NCBI GenBank assembly: GCA_024280145.1
Contig: JAJRQR010000037.1
Coordinates: 1 to 36,146 of the forward strand
Direction of reading: 5' to 3'
DNA length: 36,146 nt
Source: Bacteroidota bacterium
GTDB lineage: Bacteria; Bacteroidota; Bacteroidia; Flavobacteriales; Flavobacteriaceae
Position 1 is the first letter of the stretch. The number at the start of each line of letters is the position of its first letter. The notes beneath the pieces are model-generated. The model was not told the origin of the DNA. It searched no databases and was given only the letters and a program-made list of their open reading frames with translations. A program made the position numbers and the translations under genes. Of the stretch, positions 19,386-29,011 are shown in pieces.

Positions 19386-21353
19386 TTGATGATTCTAAAA
19401 AAACTTCTTTCAATATTACTATTAATATTTTGTGTTCAATTTTCTTTAGCACAGAAAACAGTTGCTAATATTGATAGTTTGTTGGTGGTTTTATATACTT
19501 CAAAAAACGACACAACCAAAGTAATTTTATACCAAGAAATTGCTGCTCATTATAATATTACACATTTAGATAGTGCAAAGGCTTTTGCTGAAAAAGGAAT
19601 TGTATTAGCAAGAAGTTTAAATTTTACAAAAGGGCAATGGATGAACTTAAATGTCCTTGGAAATTACTACGAAAGAAAGACTAATTATGAGGAAGCTTCA
19701 GTAAAATACGAAGAAGCCCTACTGATAATTGAAAATACAAACGATACAAAAGGTTTTGCAGTAGTGTTGAATAATATTGCTACCATTCATATAAGAAAAG
19801 CGGAATATGATGAAGCACTTAATAATTTATTTAATGCTCTAAAAGCGGAAGAAAAATTAAACAGCCAAAACGGAATTGCTCAGGCATACAACAACATAGG
19901 CGTGGTATATTACTATATACAGGATTTTGATAAAACCACCATGTACCTAACAAAAGCATTAGAAATACAAGAAAACTTAGGTAATTATGATGGACTAATA
20001 AACGGTTATAATAATGTAGGTGCAATTTTGGATTATCAGAAAAAATATGATGATGCTATTACTTCTTACGAGAGAGGTTTGGAAATAAGTAAAAAGATTA
20101 ATGATAAAAAAATGGAGGCAACTCAGCTTTCAAACATAGCTTTGGCTTATTCCAATAAAGGAGATTTTAACAAAGCAGAAGACTTTTTTGAGCAAGCAAT
20201 AGCAATTAAAATTCAAATAAAAGACGATAATGGTTTGGCAGCTTCTTATGCCTCGTTTGGGGAATCGTTATTAAATCAAAATCAGCTTTCAAAAGCCAAA
20301 GAGATACTAAACAAAGGCTTAGAAATTTCGGATGTAAAAGGAATAAAGCTAGCTAAAAAATTAATTTACGCCAGCCTTTCCGAAATAGCTAAAAAGCAAA
20401 ATGATTATAAACTTTCTAACGAATATCTTACTAAATTTATTCAGGTTAAAGATTCTATTTTAAATGAGAATAATGCAAAAATAATTGCTGAGGTAGAAAC
20501 CAAATACGAAACTGAGAAAAAGGAAAACGAAATCCTTCAACAAAGAGCACAATTAGCAGAAAAAGAATTGGAAGTAAAACAGAAAAACTACATCATCTTC
20601 GGGTCATTAGGTTTAGCAATTGTTTTAGCTTTGTTAGGATATTTAGTTTACAACCAGCAGCGTTTAAAGAATAGACAACTTCAAAAAGAGAATGATTTAA
20701 AAACAGCTTTAGCAAGAATTGAAACTCAAAATAAACTCCAAGAAGAACGCCTTCGTATTTCTAGAGATCTACACGATAATATAGGCTCACAGCTTACTTT
20801 TATTATTTCGAGTATTGATAATTTAAAATACGGGTTTAAAGATATGGGCGACAAATTATCCAATAAATTAGTTGGAATTAGTTCGTTTACAACCCAAACT
20901 ATTTACGAACTTCGGGATACGATTTGGGCAATGAATAAAAACAATATTACTTTTGAAGACCTACAAACTCGCATCACAAATTTTATTGATAATGCAAAAA
21001 TGGCTTCCGAACAGACCAAGTTTACTTTTAAAATTGACGAGGTTGTAAATAAAGAAAATACATTTTCATCGGTTCAAGGAATGAATATCTATCGTATTAT
21101 TCAGGAGGCTGTAAATAATTCTATTAAGTATGCAAAGTCATCAGAAGTTAAAGTGATGATTTCAGAAAATAATGGCTTTCATATTGAAATTACCGATGAC
21201 GGAATTGGTTTTGCTGAAGATCAAGTAGAGCTAGGAAACGGAATTAATAATATGAAAAAACGCGCAAGAGATTTAAATGCGTCTTTCGCTATTTCATCTT
21301 CAGTAAAAAAAGGAACAGCTATTACAGTTGTTATTCCAGAAAAAGCTATCTAA
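19386..21353 (+). CDS. TPR-containing sensor histidine kinase (HisKA_3/NarL-type), copy 2
   Basis: Signal peptide, TPR array, TM (YIIFGSLGLAIVLALLGYLVY), RISRDLHDNIGSQLTFIISSIDNLKY, TDDGIGF, GTAITVVIP. Confidence 0.93.
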   Translation: MMILKKLLSILLLIFCVQFSLAQKTVANIDSLLVVLYTSKNDTTKVILYQEIAAHYNITHLDSAKAFAEKGIVLARSLNFTKGQWMNLNVLGNYYERKTNYEEASVKYEEALLIIENTNDTKGFAVVLNNIATIHIRKAEYDEALNNLFNALKAEEKLNSQNGIAQAYNNIGVVYYYIQDFDKTTMYLTKALEIQENLGNYDGLINGYNNVGAILDYQKKYDDAITSYERGLEISKKINDKKMEATQLSNIALAYSNKGDFNKAEDFFEQAIAIKIQIKDDNGLAASYASFGESLLNQNQLSKAKEILNKGLEISDVKGIKLAKKLIYASLSEIAKKQNDYKLSNEYLTKFIQVKDSILNENNAKIIAEVETKYETEKKENEILQQRAQLAEKELEVKQKNYIIFGSLGLAIVLALLGYLVYNQQRLKNRQLQKENDLKTALARIETQNKLQEERLRISRDLHDNIGSQLTFIISSIDNLKYGFKDMGDKLSNKLVGISSFTTQTIYELRDTIWAMNKNNITFEDLQTRITNFIDNAKMASEQTKFTFKIDEVVNKENTFSSVQGMNIYRIIQEAVNNSIKYAKSSEVKVMISENNGFHIEITDDGIGFAEDQVELGNGINNMKKRARDLNASFAISSSVKKGTAITVVIPEKAI

Positions 21354-21358
21354 ATTTA

Positions 21359-21405
21359 TACGTCAATTGCCGTATTGTAGCATCGCTAATAATTGGTGAG
21401 ATTTG
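21359..21405 (+). promoter_or_regulatory. Composite promoter/operator P4: TACGTCAATTGCCGTATTG + GAGATTTG
   Basis: Motif starts 21359; -7-like box 21398-21405 (offset 39); ATG at 21429 (70 nt). Confidence 0.75.
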
Positions 21406-21428
21406 AGTACTAATCAAATCTACTAATT

Positions 21429-22961
21429 ATGAAAATTCAATTCACTTTTTTATTTCTTTTATTTTTTATTGGAAATGGATATTCTCAAAAATGTTCAGAT
21501 TTTAAAGATTGCTTAAATAAATACGACAATACCAATAATAATGAAGATCAAGTAAAGTATGCAACCAAAGCAATTAAATATGCAAAAAAGGATGCTAGGA
21601 AACTAGCTAAAGCCTATTATTATAGAGGAATAGCCTATTATTATTTAGTGTCTGACGAGCTCAAGCCAAGTGAGATTAAAAAAGCTGAAAATGACTTGTT
21701 GGCTGCGGTAGAAGTAGATCCAACGTATTATTGGTCGTATAGCTGGCTTGGATCTGTTTATGGAAACTTAACAGAAGAATACGAAAAAGGAATTGCTAAT
21801 TATAATAAATATATAAGCAATAACCCCAAGGCTGCATTTCCTTATAGAGATAGGGCTTCTATGCATAAATATTATGGAAAAACAGACTTAGCATTAAAAG
21901 ATTATGCAAATGCGTATGAATTGTTAGTTAGTAAAGAGAATACACTCGAAATTAATGAGAAAAAAAGAAGTAAAATAATCTTGGATTATGTTAAAATTAT
22001 TCAAGAACAAAACAATGAAACGGTCTATACTCCTGAAACACTTGCAATACTTGAATCGGCTTTAACATTAGCACCTTCACAACCTTATGTTATGGGAGAA
22101 TATGCTTTGGCTTGTTTTGATAATGACGATGTTTCAAAAGCATTATATATAGCAAGAAAAACTATTGAAAAGGAGAAATCGTTAAAAAGTTATGAGTATA
22201 AAAACTCCGGTGCTTCGTTTGTATTAGGTTTTATGGATTTTGAAAACAAAAATTATAAATCTGCAGCAACTAGTTTATCAGTAGCTTATGCTAATAGAAA
22301 AAAAGCACATCCTGCAGTTTCATTTTACTCAGCAGTTGCAGACCACACCTATTACGCAACAATAGCAACTAATCTTTGGTCTGCCAATATTAATAAGATT
22401 AAAGAAAAATATAATGAGTCTATAAAATTAAGCGAAGGAACCAAATTCGAATATCTAATTGAAAACGCTAAAATGCATATAGATGAAATAGATAACCCTA
22501 CTAGTAGCGCTGGAGAAAGTGAAAATCAAGAACATAACTTTAAGCAGTTTTTGGTGAATTTTAATCAGTTACCATCAAGCTATACGCTGGATTATAACAC
22601 ATTACAGGGTAGAGATATCACAGGTTTAGCCATTACGAAAAAATATTATCCCTATATAAAAAATGTTAGCGCAATTGGTCAAATTAGTTCTTGTGATAAT
22701 GGCTATGTTTTCTTAATCATGCTTAAAACGGTTATAAAAAATACCGAAACCATTAGTTTTACTACACTTACTACTGATTTAAGAGGAAATGAAACGGAGT
22801 CAAAAAATATTACAAATTCACAAATAGATATGGGGAATGTAACCATTTATGGTAATTTTTCAATGAGTATAAATGGAAGTAATTATACTATAAATTCTGA
22901 AAAAGAATATATCGCAACTGGTAAAAAAGATACAGAAACTATCAACGGAAGCTGTAATTAA
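21429..22961 (+). CDS. Secreted TPR-repeat protein
   Basis: Signal peptide FLFLLFFIGNGYSQ; AKAYYYRGIAYYYL, AAVEVDPTYYWSYSWLGSVYGNL, DLALKDYANAYEL. Confidence 0.8.
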   Translation: MKIQFTFLFLLFFIGNGYSQKCSDFKDCLNKYDNTNNNEDQVKYATKAIKYAKKDARKLAKAYYYRGIAYYYLVSDELKPSEIKKAENDLLAAVEVDPTYYWSYSWLGSVYGNLTEEYEKGIANYNKYISNNPKAAFPYRDRASMHKYYGKTDLALKDYANAYELLVSKENTLEINEKKRSKIILDYVKIIQEQNNETVYTPETLAILESALTLAPSQPYVMGEYALACFDNDDVSKALYIARKTIEKEKSLKSYEYKNSGASFVLGFMDFENKNYKSAATSLSVAYANRKKAHPAVSFYSAVADHTYYATIATNLWSANINKIKEKYNESIKLSEGTKFEYLIENAKMHIDEIDNPTSSAGESENQEHNFKQFLVNFNQLPSSYTLDYNTLQGRDITGLAITKKYYPYIKNVSAIGQISSCDNGYVFLIMLKTVIKNTETISFTTLTTDLRGNETESKNITNSQIDMGNVTIYGNFSMSINGSNYTINSEKEYIATGKKDTETINGSCN

Positions 22962-22974
22962 AAAACATATAAAA

Positions 22975-25812
22975 ATGAAAACTAAAACACTATTAATACT
23001 AGTATTGTTAAGCACTTTTTTACTAAAGGCTCAGGATATAAACCCTCAAATCACAGAATTTTTAGGATTCTATGATAATGATAACGTTTCTGAAATGGAA
23101 AGAGTTTCAGAAGAAATTATTAAAATAGCTCCAGATAATTACGTTGGCTATGCTTTTGTAGCTTACACTTCAGCTGTTAAAAATGATTTGGTTACCGCTG
23201 AAAAATACATGAAAGCTGCCAGAAACCTTAACCCTGTAGATGGAGCATCTTACGGAATTTCCTCATACATTCAATTTTTAAAAGGAAACACTTCCGAAGC
23301 TGAAAAACTAATGGAGTTTTCTTTTCAAATTAAAGGAAGTGATCAAGCACTAACAGCAACTCTAGATGATATTAACCTAATTGAAAGAATTTCAGGTAAA
23401 GACATGACCGCTTTAAAAGAAATTACAAAAACAGCAGATGCAAAGTACAATCAATCTCCTGCGATGATGCAACAATATTATGAATGTTTTCAATATTGGT
23501 CTCAAGGAAAATTATGTGATTTGTCCCGAGTAAACTCTTATTTTTCAGGATTGCAACCTACTAATAATATGGTGATGGCAATTACAGATTATTACAAAGC
23601 AATTAATTATTATGGAGCTCAGAATTGGACAGAAGCAAAGGAAGCTTTTTATACTTATTTAAATAATCCAATTGTAATTAACACAGTAGATGTTGCTTAT
23701 TCTAAGGCTCAAAGTTATTATTACTTAACTGAATATAACAATTCAGATTTAGACTATAATGGAATGCTTAATTCAGCTAACAAAGGTTTAAAAGCATTAG
23801 AAGAAATCGAATTTCCAACCAATTTAAAATGTCAATTATTACATAAAAAAGTATTGGCATTAGCAAGATTGGGGAAACAAGATGAGGAATTAATAATTGC
23901 AAGACAACTACTTGAAGATGCTAATAAACTTGAATTTTTATTAATGCAAGCGCAAGCAAATAACACCATTGGTGGTTAGTATTTGATGTCTGCACAATCA
24001 GACTCCCGTAAAAAAGCATTTTCCTATCTCCAAAAAGCCTACAGTCAGGCAATTAAATTAAATGATGAAGTATTAATTAACACTATTTCAGGAAATTACT
24101 CCATTGCTTTGTGGCAACAGGGTAGAAAAGAACAAGCTATAGAAGTTGGAAACAAATCATTTGATTTTTATAAGAAACAAAAAGACTATTCTGGAGCTCA
24201 ACTTACGGTGAATAATCTTGGGTTTATGAGTTTTATTTCTGGAGATTATATAAACGCATCAAAGCTATTTAATAAAGCAGTGACGATTACAGAAAAGTAT
24301 AGTAAAGATCTTACTCCAGCATAACAATTGCAAGTAATGAATGAACATAGTAGTGCTTATGGCGGTTTAATTATGAGTTATCAGAAACTGAACGATGTAG
24401 CATCTCTTTTTAAAATACAAGACTTGAATCGAAGTAGATTATTACGACAAAAGTTAAATAAAAATGCGAAGGCTCAGACAATTTCCAATGCCCAAAAATT
24501 ATTAAAATCGGGCGAGGTCTTGTTATATTATTCTCCTGGAGGTCCTGGTGAAATGATTGTTTCGGTAATTACAAAAAATTCAGCTTCCATAGGGTATAAT
24601 TTTCCAATAGATAGTTGGATAGCTATTAAAAAACAGTTTATAAACAGAATAAATAAAAAACCCAACAGTATTAATGGATATGTGGCAAAAATGAATGAGG
24701 AAATAATTGATGGTCATATTATTTCTTATAATAGCAAAGAACAGGCGTTTAATGCAAAAGATTATGAGCAATTTGTGTCCCTAACACGTGAATTATTACA
24801 AAGTAGTGATGCTAGCCTTGCCAATTTGCAAAAAGATTTTTTAAAACAATGGTATCGTTTTTTAATTTCACCAATTGAATCTAAAATTCAAGGAAAGAAA
24901 ACACTAATCATAAGTGGTGAAGCTTCTCTTAATTTTCTTCCTTTTGAAGCTTTTGTTAGTCCAGATAACAAATATTTAATCGAAACCTATAACATTAAAT
25001 ATGTTCCTTCAGTTTCTGTTTGGGCTAGTTTGCAAAACAGAATATATAGTGATGATAGAAAGGAGCTCTTAGCAATGGGAGGAGCCACTTATCAAGACCC
25101 TAAATCATCTTCTTCAAGTGTGAGAGGAATAAATGATATTTACGATATTCAATCTCAAGTAACACAAAAAATTGCAAGTTCGAGTAATATTTCTACAGAG
25201 TTAAAAGCCCTAGGATTTGGCGGTGCGAATTATCTTCCGGGCACCTTACAAGAAGTTCAGAATTTACAGAAAATAATCCCAACTGCAACTGTTTTAATTG
25301 ATCAGGATATGAAAGAATCTGATATTAAAAGATTAAGTGCTTCAGGAGAGCTATCAAATTATAAATATATTCATATTGCTAGTCATGGATTTGCCTTGTA
25401 TAATATTCCAGAATTATCTGGTGTTATGATGACTCAACCCAACGGTGGTGATGGTAATGAAGATATGTTTTTACTGACACATGAAATAGCAAAACTTAAT
25501 TTGAATGCCGATTTAATGGTGTTAAGCGCTTGTGAAACTGCCTTGGGTAAAATATATAGAGGAGAAGGTGTTAACGGATTAAACTCTGCAATTCTTACCG
25601 CAGGAGCTAATAATACATTGTTAAGTTTATGGCCTGTTAATGATGCAGGAACCATGATATTTATGTCCTTAGTTTATGACAATTTATACAATCAAAATCA
25701 AGAAGTAGATGAGGCTGTAAATAATGCAAAAAGAAGATTATTAAATGGAGATGCAGGTGAAAATTTTGCAGCACCTTACATTTGGGCTCCTTTTGTTTTA
25801 AATGGAAAATAG
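22975..25812 (+). pseudogene. Secreted TPR-CHAT domain (caspase-like) protein interrupted by two in-frame stops (TAG 23977-23979, TAA 24322-24324)
   Basis: The three ORFs (22975-23979, 23983-24324, 24328-25812) are in one frame. N-terminal signal peptide and TPRs; C-terminal CHAT with IHIASHGFA (His) and LMVLSACETALGKIYRGEGVNGL (Cys). Confidence 0.85.
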
Positions 25813-25827
25813 TAAATCAAGTATTTA

Positions 25828-25874
25828 TACGTCAATTGCCCTATTTGATTTTATAAATTATAAAGTTATTTTTG
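25828..25874 (+). promoter_or_regulatory. Composite promoter/operator P5: TACGTCAATTGCCCTATTT + TATTTTTG
   Basis: Motif starts 25828; exact TAnnTTTG box 25867-25874 (offset 39); ATG at 25903 (75 nt). Confidence 0.78.
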
Positions 25875-25902
25875 AGTATCTTTATTCAACTAACTAATCA
25901 CT

Positions 25903-26553
25903 ATGAATATAAAAATTGCCATTGTAGATGATAATTCTTTTTTAATAACAGCAATTAAAGAAAAGCTGTCTTTTTTTGAAGATATTTCGATTAAACATTC
26001 CTCGTTTAATGGAAGTGATTTATTGACTAAATTAGGAGAAAATCATAATATAGACCTTGTGTTAATGGATATTGAAATGCCCGTTCTAAACGGAATTGAA
26101 GCAACTCAAATTGTAAAACAAAAATATCCACAAATAAAAATTATCATGCTTACGGCTTTTGATAATGATGAAAATATTTTCAATGCCATTAAAGCAGGAG
26201 CAGACGGTTATTTGTTAAAAGAAATCAATCCAGAAGATCTTTATAACGGAATTATAGAAACTTTAAATGGTGGAGCAGCAATGAATCCTTCTATTGCTTT
26301 AAAAACTTTAAAATTACTTCGGAACCCTATTGACATTTCAAATCCAAAAGATCAAGAAATAATCTCGCTGTCTAAAAGAGAAGTAGAAGTTTTAGAACAA
26401 TTAAGCAAAGGTTTAAGTTATACGATGATTGCAGATAATTTGTTTTTATCTCCAAGTACGGTAAGAAAACATATTGAAAACATCTACAAAAAATTGCAAG
26501 TTCACAGTAAAATTGAAGCGGTGCAAAAAGCAAAAAATCATAATATAATTTAG
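25903..26553 (+). CDS. NarL/FixJ (LuxR-HTH) family response regulator
   Basis: Receiver IAIVDDN...LVLMDIEMPVLNGIEAT...MLTAFD...GYLLKE; HTH LSKREVEVLEQLSKGLSYTMIADNLFLSPSTVRKHIENIYKKLQVHSKIEAV. Confidence 0.96.
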   Translation: MNIKIAIVDDNSFLITAIKEKLSFFEDISIKHSSFNGSDLLTKLGENHNIDLVLMDIEMPVLNGIEATQIVKQKYPQIKIIMLTAFDNDENIFNAIKAGADGYLLKEINPEDLYNGIIETLNGGAAMNPSIALKTLKLLRNPIDISNPKDQEIISLSKREVEVLEQLSKGLSYTMIADNLFLSPSTVRKHIENIYKKLQVHSKIEAVQKAKNHNII

Positions 26554-26599
26554 TTCAATTTCAAGAAAAATATTAAGTATATTTATCCAAACTTTTAAA

Positions 26600-26863
26600 A
26601 TGGAAAAGGATAAATTAAATTTAAGTGATATACTTGCCATAGAACGTACCCATTTAGCAAACGAACGTACTTTTTTAGCTTTTTTTAGGTCGTCTGTTTT
26701 CTTTTTAGGAACAGGAATTTCCATCTTACATATTAATTTTTTCGAAGACATTCCCTTCCTAGGTTGGGGTTTTGTTGTGCTTTCTCCTTTAATGTTTTTA
26801 TTTGGATTGTATCGTTTGGTTTCGGTAAGAAGATTTATTAAAAAAACAATTCAAAATTCATAA
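26600..26863 (+). CDS. DUF202 domain-containing membrane protein
   Basis: LAIERTHLANERTFLAFFRSSVFFLGTGISIL...; two TM helices. Confidence 0.85.
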   Translation: MEKDKLNLSDILAIERTHLANERTFLAFFRSSVFFLGTGISILHINFFEDIPFLGWGFVVLSPLMFLFGLYRLVSVRRFIKKTIQNS

Positions 26864-26922
26864 ATACTAAAATACCTTTTCTAAGGTTTTAATACCACAA
26901 TTAATTTTTAATATCCCCAATT

Positions 26923-27555
26923 ATGAAATCGATTCCTTTTTTTATTTTATTTATTGCATTTGGCTTTAATGTCAACGCGCAATGCACTTCCGGTGATTGT
27001 AAAAATGGCTTTGGAGTTTATAAATGGTCAGATGGCGATCGTTATGAAGGCGATTGGAAAGAAGGAAAATTTAATGGTAAAGGAAAATATTTTTACAGTA
27101 ATGGTTCCACATTTTCAGGTGTTTACAAACACGGAAAAAAACACGGAGAAGGCGTTTTTATTAAAAAAAACGGGGATGAATACGAAGGTATTTGGGAACA
27201 TGGAAAACGAGTTGTAAAAACTAACACTATATATAAAGATTGGTTACCTGGGAAATGGGAAGGTAAAGGCTATCAAGATGGAGGTAAAACCTGGAAAGTA
27301 GTTTTAAACTACGTAAATAAAGATGAGATTAAAATATCATATCCAGACTTTCCTTGTAGTGGTTTTTGGTATTTTGATAAGGAAAATGATCATCAGATTT
27401 TCTTCAAAGAAAAAATCACAAAAGGACAAAGTAATTGTCGCCCTAGAACAAGAGTTATTATAGAAAAAGCCTACAAAGACCAAGATGGAATTATGGGAGT
27501 TTATTTCTTTCAAGGAAGTAAACAAACGGCTTCAGCTAATATTGTAAAGAAATAA
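26923..27555 (+). CDS. Secreted MORN-repeat protein
   Basis: CTSGDCKNGFGVYKWSDGDRYEGDWKEGKFNGKGKYFYSNGSTFSGVYKHGKKHGEGVFIKKNGDEYEGIW. Confidence 0.88.
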   Translation: MKSIPFFILFIAFGFNVNAQCTSGDCKNGFGVYKWSDGDRYEGDWKEGKFNGKGKYFYSNGSTFSGVYKHGKKHGEGVFIKKNGDEYEGIWEHGKRVVKTNTIYKDWLPGKWEGKGYQDGGKTWKVVLNYVNKDEIKISYPDFPCSGFWYFDKENDHQIFFKEKITKGQSNCRPRTRVIIEKAYKDQDGIMGVYFFQGSKQTASANIVKK

Positions 27556-27556
27556 A

Positions 27557-28810
27557 TTACAAGTTAAAAGCTTTTTTAACTTCAGACATATAATCTAATT
27601 TTTCCCAAGTAAAAGTTTCCACAGTTTTAGTGATTTTCTTTCCATCACCTGAGTAAAAAGTAAGTTCTTTTTCTTCCGGTTTTCTTCCCATATGACCATA
27701 AGAGGCAGATTCTAAATAAATAGGGTTTCTAAGCTTTAATCTTTTTTCAATAGCTGCTGGTCGCATATCAAAAATACCTTCCACTACTTTAGAAATTTCA
27801 CTGTCTGTCATATTTACTTTAGCAGTATTATAAGTAACTACGTTTATTGAAGTTGGTTCAGCAACACCAATAGCATAACTTACTTGTACTAAAATCTCGT
27901 CACAAATACCTGCTGCAACCATATTTTTTGCAATATGACGAGAAGCATAAGCAGCACTACGGTCCACTTTACTAGGATCTTTTCCGCTAAAGGCTCCACC
28001 ACCGTGAGCACCTTTTCCTCCGTAAGTATCTACAATAATTTTACGTCCTGTTAAACCTGTATCGCCGTGAGGGCCTCCAATAACAAATTTTCCTGTTGGA
28101 TTAATATGATAGATAATATCATCGTTAAACAACGCTTGAATTTCAGCAGAAAGTTGAGAAACTACTCTTGGTATTAAAAGAGAAACTAAGTCTGATTTTA
28201 TTTTAGCCAACATTTTTTCATCTTCATCAAAATCGTCGTGTTGTGTCGATATTACAATCGTATCGATTCGTTGAGGTTTGTTGTCTTCACTATATTCAAT
28301 AGTTACTTGACTTTTTGCATCGGGACGTAAATAGTCAATGTCTTTTTCTTCTCTTCGTAAAGCTGCTAATTCAATTAAAATACGATGACTTAAATCTAAA
28401 GCTAAAGGCATATAATTAGCTGTTTCGTTGGTCGCATAACCAAACATCATTCCTTGGTCTCCTGCGCCTTGTTCTTCTCCTTCTGCACGATCTACACCTT
28501 GGTTAATATCTGATGATTGCTCGTGGATAGATGAAAACACACCACAAGAATTTCCGTCAAACATATATTCGCTTTTGGTATAACCAATTTTATTGATGAC
28601 ATCTCTAGCAATTTTCTGAACATCTAAATAGGTGTTACTTTTTACTTCACCAGCAAGTACAACTTGACCTGTAGTAACTAAAGTTTCACAAGCGATTTTT
28701 GATTGTGGATCAAACGCTAAAAAATGATCCACTAAAGCATCACTAATTTGGTCTGCTACTTTATCTGGATGTCCTTCAGAAACACTTTCTGATGTAAATA
28801 AATATGCCAT
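27557..28810 (-). CDS. metK: Methionine adenosyltransferase
   Basis: [86 protein letters not shown]. Confidence 0.98.
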   Translation of the reverse strand: MAYLFTSESVSEGHPDKVADQISDALVDHFLAFDPQSKIACETLVTTGQVVLAGEVKSNTYLDVQKIARDVINKIGYTKSEYMFDGNSCGVFSSIHEQSSDINQGVDRAEGEEQGAGDQGMMFGYATNETANYMPLALDLSHRILIELAALRREEKDIDYLRPDAKSQVTIEYSEDNKPQRIDTIVISTQHDDFDEDEKMLAKIKSDLVSLLIPRVVSQLSAEIQALFNDDIIYHINPTGKFVIGGPHGDTGLTGRKIIVDTYGGKGAHGGGAFSGKDPSKVDRSAAYASRHIAKNMVAAGICDEILVQVSYAIGVAEPTSINVVTYNTAKVNMTDSEISKVVEGIFDMRPAAIEKRLKLRNPIYLESASYGHMGRKPEEKELTFYSGDGKKITKTVETFTWEKLDYMSEVKKAFNL

Positions 28811-28976
28811 AAATGGTATTCTTTTTTTAATTTTAATACTATAGTTGACGAAAGCTGCTTGGGGAAATTACAAACCGAAATTTTATTCGGTTAAAACTGC
28901 CTTTAGCATTTTTTATTCTGAAATAATTTCAGATTAGAGGTCGCAATCAGTCAAATTTTTCCTCTTTTTAGATATG

Positions 28977-28984
28977 CAAATGTA
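28977..28984 (-). promoter_or_regulatory. -7 promoter element TACATTTG for metK
   Basis: Minus-strand TACATTTG, an exact TAnnTTTG match, about 165 nt upstream of the metK ATG. Confidence 0.5.
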
Positions 28985-29011
28985 CACTTTTTCAGAAAAA
29001 TAAAAAGATTC

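Noticed and set aside
22975-25812. Stop codon reassignment or selenocysteine-type recoding in the CHAT gene
   Set aside because: The stops are TAG and TAA, both used as normal terminators by other genes in the window (for example der ends in TAG); no recoding element was seen.
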